Assembly: GCF_900187945.1 (NCBI RefSeq)
Contig: NZ_FYEH01000003.1
Span: forward strand, 248,001 to 312,000
Direction: 5' to 3'
Source of the DNA: Arboricoccus pini
GTDB lineage: Bacteria; Pseudomonadota; Alphaproteobacteria; Geminicoccales; Geminicoccaceae
DNA: 64,000 nt
Positions 18,135-26,961 of the stretch are shown here, piece after piece. Every line of letters starts with the position of its first letter. The first letter of the stretch is position 1. Under the pieces are notes generated by a model. That model worked only from the letters and a program-made list of their open reading frames with translations. It did no database searches and was not told where the DNA came from. Both the position numbers and the translations under genes were made by a program.

Positions 18135-18210
18135 TGGCAGGAGTGGAGGGGATCGAACCCCCAACCCCCGGTTTTGGAGACCGGTGCTCTACCAATTGAG
18201 CTACACTCCT
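18135..18210 (-). tRNA. tRNA-Trp (anticodon CCA)
   Basis: A 76-base cloverleaf is read on the minus strand. The acceptor AGGAGTG pairs with CACTCCT, the D arm is GTAGCTCAATTGGTAGAGC, the anticodon loop CTCCAAA carries CCA, and the T arm includes GGTTCGATCCC. Discriminator G and an encoded CCA end follow. It lies between tuf copy 2 and secE. Confidence 0.97.
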
Positions 18211-18331
18211 AGGACGCGATCATCGGATCGAGTCGAAGAAACGCAGTCGCGACAGGATTCGTCCGAACGATTACCCTTTCGGACGGGCGTTCTTAAGTCA
18301 CCACTTACCGATACGCAAGAACTGGAGACGC

Positions 18332-18357
18332 AAAAAGGAGCCGGCTCGGCTCCTTTT
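18332..18357 (-). terminator. Intrinsic terminator of tuf copy 2
   Basis: On the minus strand AGGAGCCG and CGGCTCCT form a perfect 8-bp stem with a 3-base loop, followed by five T residues in all. It lies about 45 bases after the tuf stop and before tRNA-Trp. Confidence 0.8.
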
Positions 18358-18393
18358 CGTGCCATCCGCTTCCGACAGACGCAGAAGCGGGCG

Positions 18394-19592
18394 CTATCTC
18401 AAGCGATGACGGATGCGACGACGCCGGCACCGACGGTACGGCCACCCTCGCGGATGGCAAACCGCAGGCCCTGCTCCATCGCAATCGGTGCGATCAGTTC
18501 GACTTCCATCGTGATATTGTCCCCAGGCATCACCATCTCGGTGCCCTCGGGTAGCTTGATCGAGCCCGTCACGTCCGTCGTCCGGAAATAGAACTGCGGA
18601 CGATAGTTCGAGAAGAACGGCGTGTGACGACCACCCTCTTCCTTGTTCAGGATATACGTCTCGGCCATGAACTTCGTGTGCGGCGTGATCGAGCCCGGCT
18701 TGCAGAGAACCTGACCGCGCTCAACGTCATCTCGCTTCGTGCCGCGCAGCAGGATGCCGACATTGTCGCCAGCCTCGCCACGGTCCAGAAGCTTGCGGAA
18801 CATCTCCACACCCGTGCACGTCGTCTTCTGCGTCGCCCGGATACCGACGATCTCGACTTCGTCGCCCACCTTGATGATGCCACGCTCAACACGACCCGTC
18901 ACAACCGTGCCACGGCCCGAGATCGAGAACACATCCTCAATCGGCATCAGGAACGGCTGGTCCACCGCCCGCTCCGGCTGCGGAATATACGTGTCCACCG
19001 CCGTCATCAGCTCAAGGATGCGATCCTTGCCCACCGCGTCGTCCTTGCCCTCAAGCGCCGCCAGCGCCGAGCCCTTGATGATCGGGATGTCGTCCCCTGG
19101 AAACTCATACTTCGAGAGCAGCTCGCGAACCTCGAGCTCCACCAGCTCCAAAAGCTCCGGGTCGTCGACCATGTCGACCTTGTTCAAGAACACCACCAGC
19201 GCAGGAACACCAACCTGCCGAGCCAGCAAAATGTGCTCCCGCGTCTGCGGCATCGGACCGTCAGCCGCCGACACAACCAGGATCGCGCCATCCATCTGCG
19301 CTGCACCCGTGATCATGTTCTTCACGTAGTCCGCATGGCCTGGGCAGTCCACGTGCGCATAGTGACGATCCTGCGTCTCGTATTCCACATGCGCCGTGTT
19401 GATCGTAATGCCCCGGGCCTTCTCCTCAGGAGCCTTGTCAATCGAATCGTACGCCTGGAACGTCGCGCCGCCCGTCTCAGCCAGCACCTTCGTGATCGCC
19501 GCCGTCAACGTCGTCTTGCCATGGTCAACATGGCCAATCGTCCCAATATTCGCGTGCGGCTTCGTCCGCGAAAACTTCTCCTTCGACATCGA
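18394..19592 (-). repeat. 1,199-bp direct repeat (tuf copy 2), identical to 1497-2695
   Basis: This is the second member of the identical tuf pair, at an offset of 16,897 bases. It is in the same orientation as copy 1. Homologous exchange between the copies could therefore duplicate or delete everything from rpsL to secE. Confidence 0.9.
18399..19589 (-). CDS. tuf: Elongation factor Tu, copy 2 (tRNA-tufB locus)
   Basis: This 396-residue EF-Tu is identical in sequence to the str-operon copy. It has the same [14 protein letters not shown] and NKVD motifs. It lies downstream of tRNA-Tyr and tRNA-Gly and upstream of tRNA-Trp and secE, matching the enterobacterial tufB position. It ends in its own intrinsic terminator and is probably cotranscribed with the two tRNAs upstream (67 bases from tRNA-Gly). 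Confidence 0.98.
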   Translation of the reverse strand: MSKEKFSRTKPHANIGTIGHVDHGKTTLTAAITKVLAETGGATFQAYDSIDKAPEEKARGITINTAHVEYETQDRHYAHVDCPGHADYVKNMITGAAQMDGAILVVSAADGPMPQTREHILLARQVGVPALVVFLNKVDMVDDPELLELVELEVRELLSKYEFPGDDIPIIKGSALAALEGKDDAVGKDRILELMTAVDTYIPQPERAVDQPFLMPIEDVFSISGRGTVVTGRVERGIIKVGDEVEIVGIRATQKTTCTGVEMFRKLLDRGEAGDNVGILLRGTKRDDVERGQVLCKPGSITPHTKFMAETYILNKEEGGRHTPFFSNYRPQFYFRTTDVTGSIKLPEGTEMVMPGDNITMEVELIAPIAMEQGLRFAIREGGRTVGAGVVASVIA

Positions 19593-19656
19593 CTGACATA
19601 TCCTTACTGGCGCTCGAGGGCGATTGAGACGGTAAATTCAGACAGACCGCGTGGCC

Positions 19657-19730
19657 TGGAGCGGGTGAAGGGAATCGAACCCTCGTCATCAGCTTGGAAG
19701 GCTGTTGCTCTACCATTGAGCTACACCCGC
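19657..19730 (-). tRNA. tRNA-Gly (anticodon TCC)
   Basis: A 74-base cloverleaf on the minus strand has acceptor GCGGGTG pairing CACCCGC. The anticodon arm CAGCCTTCCAAGCTG is nearly identical to the glyT type. The T arm GGTTCGATTCC and terminal TCCA are encoded. It lies between tRNA-Tyr and tuf copy 2. Confidence 0.96.
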
Positions 19731-19768
19731 GACACCCGAAGCCTATCACCGCTGCCTGAAATCGAGAA

Positions 19769-19854
19769 TGGTGGAGGGGGTAGGATTCGAACCTACGTAG
19801 ACGTTCGCCGGCAGATTTACAGTCTGCTGCCTTTAACCACTCGGCCACCCCTCC
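19769..19854 (-). tRNA. tRNA-Tyr (anticodon GTA)
   Basis: This 86-base class II tRNA on the minus strand has acceptor GGAGGGG pairing CCCCTCC. The anticodon loop CTGTAAA carries GTA. A long variable arm follows, with T arm GGTTCGAATCC and terminal ACCA encoded. It is first in the tRNA-tuf cluster. Confidence 0.96.
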
Positions 19855-19997
19855 GCCGGCCCCGATGGGCTGCGAACCGGGCGCGAAGTATCGTCCTCCC
19901 TGGCCCTTGTCAACCTTTGCCGAGCCCGGCAAAGCGCTCGCGACTGGCTTTGATGCCGGTGCACCATCGATCCGCCCTTCCTTGCTGGAGAAAATGC

Positions 19998-20729
19998 ATG
20001 CCCGCCCACGATCGAATGAGGTTCTATGGGCTGCATGCCGTGCAGGCGGCGCTCTTGAACCCCGCCCGTCCTGTCTATCGGCTGATCGCCAGCCGCAACG
20101 CTCTGCAACGCTTGGGCGATGCCGCGGCGCGACGAGGCGTCGACATCGAGGAAGCATCGCCCCGGCAACTCGAACGACTTGTGGGTCAGGACTCGGTGCA
20201 TCAGGGCCTCGTCCTCGAGGTCGGGCCGCTGGCCCAGCGCGCGCTCACCGACGTCATCAGTGCCCAGCCAGCGCCAGCGGTTCTCTTGGCGTTGGATCAG
20301 GTGGAAGATCCACGCAATGTCGGTGCGATTCTCAGAAGTGCCACCGCGATGGGCGCTGATGCCGTCATTATTCCCGAGCGTGGCTCCGCGCTTCTCGGCC
20401 CTCTCTGCGCCAAAGCGGCAAGCGGCGGCCTCGACATCGTCCCGGTGGTCGGCGTGGCCAACCTCGCCCAGAGCCTGCTGACGCTGCGGGAGGAAGGCTT
20501 CTGGTCTTTGGGACTGGACGGCGCTGCGGATCTGGCGATCGAGGCCGCACCGCGCTATCCGCGCACGGTGCTTGTCGTTGGCTCCGAAGGGAGAGGCCTC
20601 CGACGCCTGACCGGCGAGCATTGCGATCTGATGGTGAAGCTCACGATCGATCCGCGCATGGAAAGCTTGAACGTCTCGGTAGCCGCCGGCATCGCTCTCT
20701 ATACGCTTCGCCACCCGGGGCGCTCTTGA
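19998..20729 (+). CDS. rlmB: 23S rRNA (guanosine-2'-O-)-methyltransferase RlmB / TrmH-family SpoU methylase
   Basis: This 243-residue protein has the N-terminal RlmB substrate-binding domain ([16 protein letters not shown]) and the SPOUT catalytic domain with its three motifs: [25 protein letters not shown], and [15 protein letters not shown]. RlmB methylates G2251 of 23S rRNA in E. coli. The ATG at 19998 is chosen because GGAG lies 7 bases before it; a later ATG (MRFYG) is possible. It is transcribed away from the tRNA-tuf cluster. Confidence 0.9.
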   Translation: MPAHDRMRFYGLHAVQAALLNPARPVYRLIASRNALQRLGDAAARRGVDIEEASPRQLERLVGQDSVHQGLVLEVGPLAQRALTDVISAQPAPAVLLALDQVEDPRNVGAILRSATAMGADAVIIPERGSALLGPLCAKAASGGLDIVPVVGVANLAQSLLTLREEGFWSLGLDGAADLAIEAAPRYPRTVLVVGSEGRGLRRLTGEHCDLMVKLTIDPRMESLNVSVAAGIALYTLRHPGRS

Positions 20730-20764
20730 AGCTACCGCGTGCGCCCGGTAAAAGCACGCCTCGT

Positions 20765-20840
20765 GCCGGTGTAGCTCAGTTGGTAGAGCATCTGTTTTGT
20801 AAACAGGCGGTCGGGGGTTCGAGTCCCTCCGCCGGCACCA
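20765..20840 (+). tRNA. tRNA-Thr (anticodon TGT)
   Basis: A 76-base cloverleaf on the plus strand has acceptor GCCGGTG pairing CGCCGGC. The anticodon arm CTGTTTTGTAAACAG carries TGT. The T arm GGTTCGAGTCC is followed by encoded ACCA. It follows rlmB by 35 bases. Confidence 0.97.
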
Positions 20841-20892
20841 CAATAGGAACCCGGCAGCGCCGCTCCACTGGCCCGGAACGGGAGATCAGAGT

Positions 20893-21306
20893 CTAGAATC
20901 GGGTCTTCATCTCGATGCGAAATTCGTCGAGTCCGACATTGTCCATGAGATTCGTCACACGCGACGAATTGTACTCATAAGGTGACTTGAGCGCCCAATC
21001 AGGATCGTCCTTGCGGTCGGCTACCACGATCCGGGTAGAAAGGGCGCTCGGTGCGTCGGTCGACTGTTGATCCTCCCCCGATGCGACGTCAGTCGACGTT
21101 TCAGCATCGGGTACAGCATCCCTGTTGGCGGCTTCGGCTCCGAACAGACCCGGATCAGCCTGGAGATAGAGCCTGGACGGCTTGGGCGGCGGCCGAGACA
21201 GCGACCTGGGAGCTTCCGCCATCGCCGCGCCAGCGGAAAAAAATACTGCCAGCAAGGCCACCGGCAGCCACGTCCATCCGAGACGATCGAATTTGAGGTG
21301 TGTCAT
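20893..21306 (-). CDS. Exported protein of unknown function
   Basis: This 137-residue protein starts at MTHLKFDRLGWTWLPVALLA. A basic N-region, a hydrophobic core and an alanine-rich cleavage zone (AGAAMAEA) form a Sec signal peptide. The mature part is polar and low in complexity, with PPPKPSRLYLQADPGLF and an acidic stretch. It ends with DNVGLDEFRIEMKTRF, which looks like a beta strand ending in Phe, as in outer-membrane proteins. I do not recognise the family. An upstream GTG/ATG extension to 21429 is less likely because it would bury the signal peptide. Confidence 0.6.
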   Translation of the reverse strand: MTHLKFDRLGWTWLPVALLAVFFSAGAAMAEAPRSLSRPPPKPSRLYLQADPGLFGAEAANRDAVPDAETSTDVASGEDQQSTDAPSALSTRIVVADRKDDPDWALKSPYEYNSSRVTNLMDNVGLDEFRIEMKTRF

Positions 21307-21492
21307 CACCTGCCCCGATGATCGGGCCGCGCCCAATCCCGCCTTCGTCCTTCCAAGGCCGTCCCGATGCCGGCCGTCGCATATTATCTGGCTCTGTCCC
21401 ACATAGACGTCAACGCACGTTTTCCGCACGCATGCGCTTCCCGTCGCCGGCGTGGCATCGAGGATAACCGCGCCATACCATGCTGGCGTGCG

Positions 21493-22845
21493 TCAAGCGG
21501 CCACCGGCGCCCCGATGCCCTCTTGATCCAGCTGCGGCTCTGCGAGCCCAGCGTAGTTGGCATGAGCGTCGGCGATCACTTGCGGGAGCATCCTCAAAAT
21601 CTGGGCCCGCAAGGCAGGCAGTTCGTCGACGAAGCGCTGTATGGCCTGCGCGAATTCCAAAGTGGCCGCATGCGGGTCCAGCAGCAACCAGGAGGGCAAG
21701 TCGAAATGGCGGTATAGCCCTTCGAACTTGTCCTGGTAGATGAGCGCCATAACCGGCACGCCGCCGCCCAGGCAGCCGATGGTCAGATGCATCCGCCCGG
21801 CGACGACGCCATCGAGATGGTGGCCGAACGCCTTGATTGCCGGGGCCGAATGCACGCCCTGAACGGCATGAAATTCGGTATTGGGGTATTTCTGGCGCAA
21901 CACGTCGCCGACGGCGTTGAGAACGATACCGTCACCTTCGTTCTCTCGGAAGTCGTGAGGCAAGAGTATCCAGGTCACGGGTCGGGAGGCCGAGACCATC
22001 GCCATGGCCTCGGCCATCCGCTCCACGAAATCGGTGAGGTCGGTCGCAGGCCGACCTTTAAACAAAGTCGGATGCAGGTTGACGGCGACCACAGCTTGCC
22101 CCGCAGCCCGGCGTTCTTCGACGAAACGCACGTCATTGTCGTGTGCAGGGCTCGGCTCGGGCGGCATGAGAAATGCGGTGTCAGCAACGAGCGTCGGCTT
22201 GGCGCGAGTGAACGCCCTGAAACGCTCGAGAGAAATCGGGTCGCGGAGGTTTATCACGACATCATCATGGAGGTTGTCGAAGATCGGTTTCAAGGCCGGA
22301 CTTGGCGCATTGTTGAAGCTGAATCCCAGGACCGTCGAAGGGATGCCGCAACGCGCAGCCAGATCGGCGACGATGAGCATCTTGGCAGCTCCGCGGGCGC
22401 CATAATGCCCATCCAGGACGTCGGCGCCCAGGACCATAACAGCATCGGGCCGCTGCTGAGCCAGCATCTCCGTGATCGCGGGCACGAAGTCGGGGCGGCC
22501 CCATAGGCGCAATGGTACATAGCCGCGAGCCTCGGCGGCAAGCGACGCTTCCTCCGTTTGCGTCAGGACCGTGATAATAGCATCAGGCATGGCGGCCAGG
22601 ACCGTCTGTGCAAAGACAGCGATCATCGCCTCCTCGCCGCGCGAGCCTACCAGGGTTCGCGGATCAGCCGGTACAAGCAATACGCGGCGCGGCGGCCATT
22701 TCGTGGCGAACCGCCGAGCGGTGGATTTGGCCATTTCCCAGGCCGCGACGTGGCGATCGAAACTGCGCTGCTCGTCCCATCCACTCCAGCTGTCGAGCAT
22801 TGATCGCGGGGCAATGCGTCGTGCGAGCCGCTTCACCACAATCAT
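21493..22845 (-). CDS. Polysaccharide pyruvyl transferase family protein
   Basis: This 450-residue protein has the PS_pyruv_trans (WcaK/CsaB-like) fold pattern. A glycine-rich entry lies near residue 68 (TLVGSRGEEAMIAV), VMVLGADVLDGHYG lies in the middle, and the signature VVAGRMHLTIGCLGGGVPV lies near residues 345-365. Relatives transfer pyruvyl groups from PEP onto surface polysaccharides, but the acceptor here cannot be told. It stands alone beside a 510-base AT-rich gap, with no glycan cluster nearby. Confidence 0.8.
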   Translation of the reverse strand: MIVVKRLARRIAPRSMLDSWSGWDEQRSFDRHVAAWEMAKSTARRFATKWPPRRVLLVPADPRTLVGSRGEEAMIAVFAQTVLAAMPDAIITVLTQTEEASLAAEARGYVPLRLWGRPDFVPAITEMLAQQRPDAVMVLGADVLDGHYGARGAAKMLIVADLAARCGIPSTVLGFSFNNAPSPALKPIFDNLHDDVVINLRDPISLERFRAFTRAKPTLVADTAFLMPPEPSPAHDNDVRFVEERRAAGQAVVAVNLHPTLFKGRPATDLTDFVERMAEAMAMVSASRPVTWILLPHDFRENEGDGIVLNAVGDVLRQKYPNTEFHAVQGVHSAPAIKAFGHHLDGVVAGRMHLTIGCLGGGVPVMALIYQDKFEGLYRHFDLPSWLLLDPHAATLEFAQAIQRFVDELPALRAQILRMLPQVIADAHANYAGLAEPQLDQEGIGAPVAA

Positions 22846-23356
22846 GAGGCATCCATCCTAATAAAGGGTCTGCGACGTGCCGATCAGATCCCGTCATGAA
22901 CGGTCCGAGAGCGAAAATTTGCCTAAATATCCATATAAATGATTTGTAAAATTGAAACCATCATACGTCGTCCGTTGCAAGCCAGAATTTTCGCTGGGAG
23001 GGAAGTTCTACATAGTTGCCATCGCTTATTCCAAAGCAGGGTTAAAATATGGGAAGAAAGGAAGCTAGGCATCCTTACTCAGAAGCGCCCTCTAGTGCGG
23101 CCCCTTGAGCATTCCACATCATGACACTTAACGCGAAATTCTATTAATCGGTTATGAAATGAGAGAATTTATTACAGACGGTTTATGTTTCTATTCTGAA
23201 ATTTCTACCGACCGACAGGCGCTACACACTCGTCTCATAAAAAATGCTTGCGAAGATGACCGCTGAACGGACAATCGATCGCCATAACCGGGGCTGGCAA
23301 CGGCAGCGAAACTCAATTCAGAGACGGTCAAGGCATGAATTTGGGCGTGGCGTCGT
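22846..23356. other. 511-base AT-rich gene-free region
   Basis: No convincing ORF, tRNA or hairpin is seen here. The base composition is clearly more AT-rich than in the neighbouring genes, with runs such as AAATATCCATATAAATGATT near 22926 and ATTCTATTAATCGG near 23140. It must hold the promoter of the pyruvyl transferase gene and the 3' end signals of the DUF1345 gene. I could not fix a promoter with confidence. Confidence 0.5.
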
Positions 23357-24010
23357 TCAGTGCGCCTGACCCGCCACGACATTGATCGCCAATGCAATGA
23401 TCAATGTATTGTAAAAGAAAGCCACGACCGAATGTGCGAGAACCAGACGGCGCATCTTGCTGGTCGTCGTGTCGATATCGGCAACCTGGGCTGTCATGCC
23501 GATGACTAACGAGTGATAGAGAAAATCGGCGAAGTCGGGCTCCTTGGCGCCGGGAATATCGAGCCCGCCCGCGTCCTGCCAGATACCTGCCATATCCCGC
23601 CCGCCATTATAGAAGCGGTGAGCGTAATGCGACGTCATGATGATGTGAAACGTGAACCAGCCGAGAACGACACTGACGATAGCGAGCACGATGTTGAGTG
23701 CTGCCGGTTCGCCCCCACCATTCAGAATCAGAAAAATGGACGTGACGCTGGACGCGATGACGGCCAGGACGATCAGGAAAATAGCGGCAACGCCCTCGTC
23801 CTGCTGCTTGGCCACCTTGCGCATTGATGCTGGCGTCTTGTGCCCGACACTCACCGCAATGGAGGCCAGATAAAGGACAAAGAAAGCGTCCGATGCTAGC
23901 ACGATCCTAAACGGATGCGTCATCGGTGACGTCAATAGCCAGACGACGATGCCAAAGCCGAGAGCCGCGAAGATCCGCCAGTGGCTGCGGACGTGGATCT
24001 TGAGCATCAT
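23357..24010 (-). CDS. DUF1345 family inner-membrane protein
   Basis: This 217-residue protein has five hydrophobic helices, at about residues 11-28, 37-55, 73-96, 103-126 and 190-212. The sequence GWFTFHIIMTSHYAHRFY, followed by the FADFLYHSLVIGMTAQVADI region, is the DUF1345 (PF07077) hallmark. Some members resemble ion-channel pore domains, but no function is established to my knowledge. The ATG at 24010 is followed by a second Met, so the start may be one codon later. Confidence 0.85.
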   Translation of the reverse strand: MMLKIHVRSHWRIFAALGFGIVVWLLTSPMTHPFRIVLASDAFFVLYLASIAVSVGHKTPASMRKVAKQQDEGVAAIFLIVLAVIASSVTSIFLILNGGGEPAALNIVLAIVSVVLGWFTFHIIMTSHYAHRFYNGGRDMAGIWQDAGGLDIPGAKEPDFADFLYHSLVIGMTAQVADIDTTTSKMRRLVLAHSVVAFFYNTLIIALAINVVAGQAH

Positions 24011-24177
24011 CCTCGCGTTCCAGCTATCGTGATTGCCGCTCTCGCGCGATGACGGCGCGAACTGCCATCGGTCGACCTATAGCTACCTCATCTTGCAGGC
24101 CAGGAACACGATGAAGGCAGAACGTTCAACGACAGTCATGGTCGAGCGCTATATGGTCAGGCTGCGTGAACGGCCAG

Positions 24178-25080
24178 TTATCGCACCGCCATTGCGGCTT
24201 CCTCGAAAAGGATGGCGTGCCGAGCCGCCAGGCTCCGCATGTCGGTGGCGTAGCCTCCACCTAGCGTGCCTGCCAGCGGGATGCCCTGTCGCAGGCAGCT
24301 CTCGATGACAAAACGATCGCGACGACGCAGGCCCGCGTCGCTCAGCGCCAGGCGTCCCAGTCGATCCTCGACATGCGGATCGACACCCGCCACGTAGAAG
24401 GCAAGATCCGGGCGCAGCCGCGCCAGCAGCGCCGGCAGCACGGCCTCGAGCGTCGCCATATAGCAGTCGTCGTCTGCGCCCTTATCCAGGCTGACGTCGA
24501 GATCGCTCTGCTGCTTGTGGACCGGAAAATTCTGGCGGCAATGAATGGAGAATGTCCAGGCGCGGGGGTCGCTCGCCAGAATGGCTGCCGTGCCGTCACC
24601 CTGATGCACGTCGAGGTCGATCACGAGCACGCGGCGCACGCTACCTTCGTCCAAAAGCATCGTGGCGGCGACTGCCACGTCGTTGAAGACGCAATAGCCG
24701 CTACCGAAATCCCGGTAGGCATGATGACTGCCGCCTGCCGTATTGCAGGCAATCCGATGATCGAGAGCCAGACGTGCCGCCAGCAGCGTACCGGCCACAG
24801 CCGCCTGGCTGCGACGGGCGAGCATGGGCGAAAGAGGAAGGCCTAGAATTCGTTCCGCCTGCCTCGATAAGCGCTGCTCGAGGATGGCAGTGACATAGGC
24901 GGGATCATGAACCGTCTCGAGCCATGCCCGTGGCGCGGGTTCGGGCGTGAAAAGCGTTTCGCGCCTGGCCAGATTTAGCTCTTGCAACCGTTCGAAAAGG
25001 CGAACGAATTTGGGCATGGGAAAGCGGTGCCCGGCAGGCAGGGGGATCGAGTAGTCGGGATGGAAGACGATAGGGAGCAA
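24178..25080 (-). CDS. Histone deacetylase family protein (class IV-like amidohydrolase)
   Basis: This 300-residue protein starts LPIVFHPDYSIPLPAGHRFPM. The first codon is TTG at 25080, chosen because the N-terminal block matches the family. Zinc-site motifs are present: AGGSHHAYRDFGSGYCVFND (catalytic His pair), DLDVHQGDG (metal Asp/His), VAGVDPHVEDRLG (second Asp) and GTLGGGY. Bacterial members deacylate small molecules such as polyamines or act on proteins. The substrate is unknown here. It is followed by an ABC transporter permease gene upstream on the same strand (18 bases). Confidence 0.88.
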   Translation of the reverse strand: MLPIVFHPDYSIPLPAGHRFPMPKFVRLFERLQELNLARRETLFTPEPAPRAWLETVHDPAYVTAILEQRLSRQAERILGLPLSPMLARRSQAAVAGTLLAARLALDHRIACNTAGGSHHAYRDFGSGYCVFNDVAVAATMLLDEGSVRRVLVIDLDVHQGDGTAAILASDPRAWTFSIHCRQNFPVHKQQSDLDVSLDKGADDDCYMATLEAVLPALLARLRPDLAFYVAGVDPHVEDRLGRLALSDAGLRRRDRFVIESCLRQGIPLAGTLGGGYATDMRSLAARHAILFEEAAMAVR

Positions 25081-25098
25081 GGTTCGCCCGTCCCTTCA

Positions 25099-25983
25099 CT
25101 ACTCGCCTTTGCCGGTCGCAGCGACGAAACCTTTAGCGGGATTATAACCCCAAAGTGCCAAGCCGAGGAACAAGGCGGTCCAGCCAAGCGTGAGAAGGGT
25201 CGAGCTAGGATCCAGCTTGGCATAAAAAGCAAAACGGATGAGTTCGACAGCCGGTGTAAAGGGGTTGAAGGTGCAGACTTGAAAGAGAAGATAGCTGGCT
25301 TCACGCACGCGCCAGAGCGGGTAGAGAGCCGATGATGCGAAGAACATCGGAAAGATCACGAAATTCATGACGCCGGCAAAGTTCTCAAGTTGCTTGACCA
25401 TCGAGGAAAGAAAAAGGCCGAGCGAGCCCAGCATCAAGCCGGCGAGCACTAAAGCTGGAAAAATTGTGAAATAACCGAGTGCGGGCCCCTTGATGTCCCA
25501 GAACCAGGCGATGGCCAGGAAAACATAGACCTGGATGCAGGCGACAAGCGTAGTCGCCAGGAGCTTGGAGAGAAGAAGGAACCACCGCGGCAGAGGGCTG
25601 ACCAAAAGGACGCGCATCGAGCCCACTTCGCGGTCATAGACCATGGAGAGCGAGCCCTGCATGCCGGCGAAGAGGAGAATCATGCCGGCCAGGCCTGGGG
25701 CGATATACACCTCGTAGAGGACATAGGTGGCATAAGGTGGCTGGATCGAGACGCCGAGGACGGAGCGAAACCCGGCGGCGAAGATGAAGAGCCAAACCAG
25801 CGGGCGAACCAGAGCCGAGAAGAAACGGCCGCGCTGCAACAAAAAGCGGAGAGCTTCTCGAATAAGGATGCCCTTAAAGCAGATCAGCCAGGGATTTCCG
25901 CGCGCGACCGCGGGCGCCTCCGGCGCGCGAGCCTCCGTGTGCTTCGGCTGTCGCCCCGCCAAGCTGATCTCACCCACATCCAT
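25099..25983 (-). CDS. ABC-2 type permease, PQQ-alcohol-dehydrogenase-associated (PedC-like)
   Basis: This 294-residue protein has six hydrophobic spans and an ABC-2 fold. The stretch LIREALRFLLQRGRFFSALV followed by RPLVWLFIFAAGFRSVLGV resembles permeases encoded beside PQQ-dependent alcohol oxidation genes (PedC type). The middle motif YDREVGSMRVLLVSPLPRW is the ABC-2 cytoplasmic loop. It pairs with the ATPase gene 30 bases upstream. No PQQ dehydrogenase or pqq gene is in the window, so the transported substrate is unknown. Confidence 0.8.
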   Translation of the reverse strand: MDVGEISLAGRQPKHTEARAPEAPAVARGNPWLICFKGILIREALRFLLQRGRFFSALVRPLVWLFIFAAGFRSVLGVSIQPPYATYVLYEVYIAPGLAGMILLFAGMQGSLSMVYDREVGSMRVLLVSPLPRWFLLLSKLLATTLVACIQVYVFLAIAWFWDIKGPALGYFTIFPALVLAGLMLGSLGLFLSSMVKQLENFAGVMNFVIFPMFFASSALYPLWRVREASYLLFQVCTFNPFTPAVELIRFAFYAKLDPSSTLLTLGWTALFLGLALWGYNPAKGFVAATGKGE

Positions 25984-26013
25984 CTCCTCAAAAGCCGCCC
26001 TGCCGGATAGGTC

Positions 26014-26886
26014 TCAGACCTTCGCCCTAAGCAAGCTAGTCGGCTCGGATTTGCCCGTGAGCCGGCGATAGGCATCAGCGAGATCTGCAGCCCCGGCATT
26101 GGCCACGACTGTCTCGACATCGCCCTCCGCTTTGACATTACCACGATCGATCACGACGACCCGATCCATTGGCAGAATCTCGTCAATCAGATGGGTTGTC
26201 CATAGGACCGCCAGATTCTCCCGCGCACAAAGGTCATGCACATGGAGAACGATATCCCGCCGGCTGTCGATATCGAGCCCGACCGTGGGCTCGTCCAAAA
26301 TTAGAAGGACAGGATCGTGGACCAGGGCGCGTGCCAGCTCGACACGCCGCCTGAGGCCGCCTGAAAGCGAACGTACAGGGCTTCGCGATCGATCCGTCAC
26401 GTTCAGGCGGCTGAGCGCCCAACTGACACGCGCCCGCGCTGCCGCCGGACGCAACCCGTAGAGTCGGGCTGCATAGAACAGATTTTGCTCGACCGTGAGG
26501 TCCGGATCGACCGTCGGCCGCTGAAAGACGACCCCCATGGCAGCCAGTGCCGCACGAGGGTCTTTTGAAAGGTCCCGACCCGATACGAGAATTCGCCCGG
26601 ACCGTGCGGTAAACAAGCGGGTCACAAGCGACATGAGCGTCGTCTTGCCGGCTCCATTCGGCCCCAGAAGGGCGGTAAAGCGACCGGGCGGAACCGTGAA
26701 GCTCGCCCGATCAAGGGCCAGCCGCTCACGCGAGTAGGCGAAGCTCACATTCTCGATCGCCAGAACCGGGGCGCTTGATGAGGCCTTGCAGACACGCCGG
26801 TCCTCGAGGGCCGGCGCCGGTCCATCTGCCGACGTCAAGCCGGGCATGGCCGCCTCGCCTGAGTTCGCCGCATGGCGTCCTTCCAT
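26014..26886 (-). CDS. ABC transporter ATP-binding protein (PQQ/alcohol-associated type)
   Basis: This protein of up to 290 residues has Walker A GPNGAGKTTLMS near residue 95, the signature VRSLSGGLRRRVELARAL near 170, Walker B VLLILDEPTVGLD near 192, and the switch histidine in VLWTTHLIDE near 225. The opening FAYSRERLALDRASFTVPPG resembles the ATPases next to PedC-like permeases. The first 35 residues are poorly conserved, and the ATG at 26847 is an equal start candidate. It forms an exporter with the downstream permease. Confidence 0.85.
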   Translation of the reverse strand: MEGRHAANSGEAAMPGLTSADGPAPALEDRRVCKASSSAPVLAIENVSFAYSRERLALDRASFTVPPGRFTALLGPNGAGKTTLMSLVTRLFTARSGRILVSGRDLSKDPRAALAAMGVVFQRPTVDPDLTVEQNLFYAARLYGLRPAAARARVSWALSRLNVTDRSRSPVRSLSGGLRRRVELARALVHDPVLLILDEPTVGLDIDSRRDIVLHVHDLCARENLAVLWTTHLIDEILPMDRVVVIDRGNVKAEGDVETVVANAGAADLADAYRRLTGKSEPTSLLRAKV

Positions 26887-26961
26887 TATCCCGTCCTGAC
26901 CGACGTCGGTTGCCTGTTCCGCCCGCTCGTGGGGCTCACTCCTGCGATCTTGCTTCGCCTC

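Noticed and set aside
18624-20729. A 701-codon plus-strand ORF running from the antisense of tuf copy 2 through two tRNA genes into rlmB
   Set aside because: The first 450 codons are antisense to tuf and the tRNAs; only the last 243 codons (rlmB) have a ribosome site and domain resemblance.
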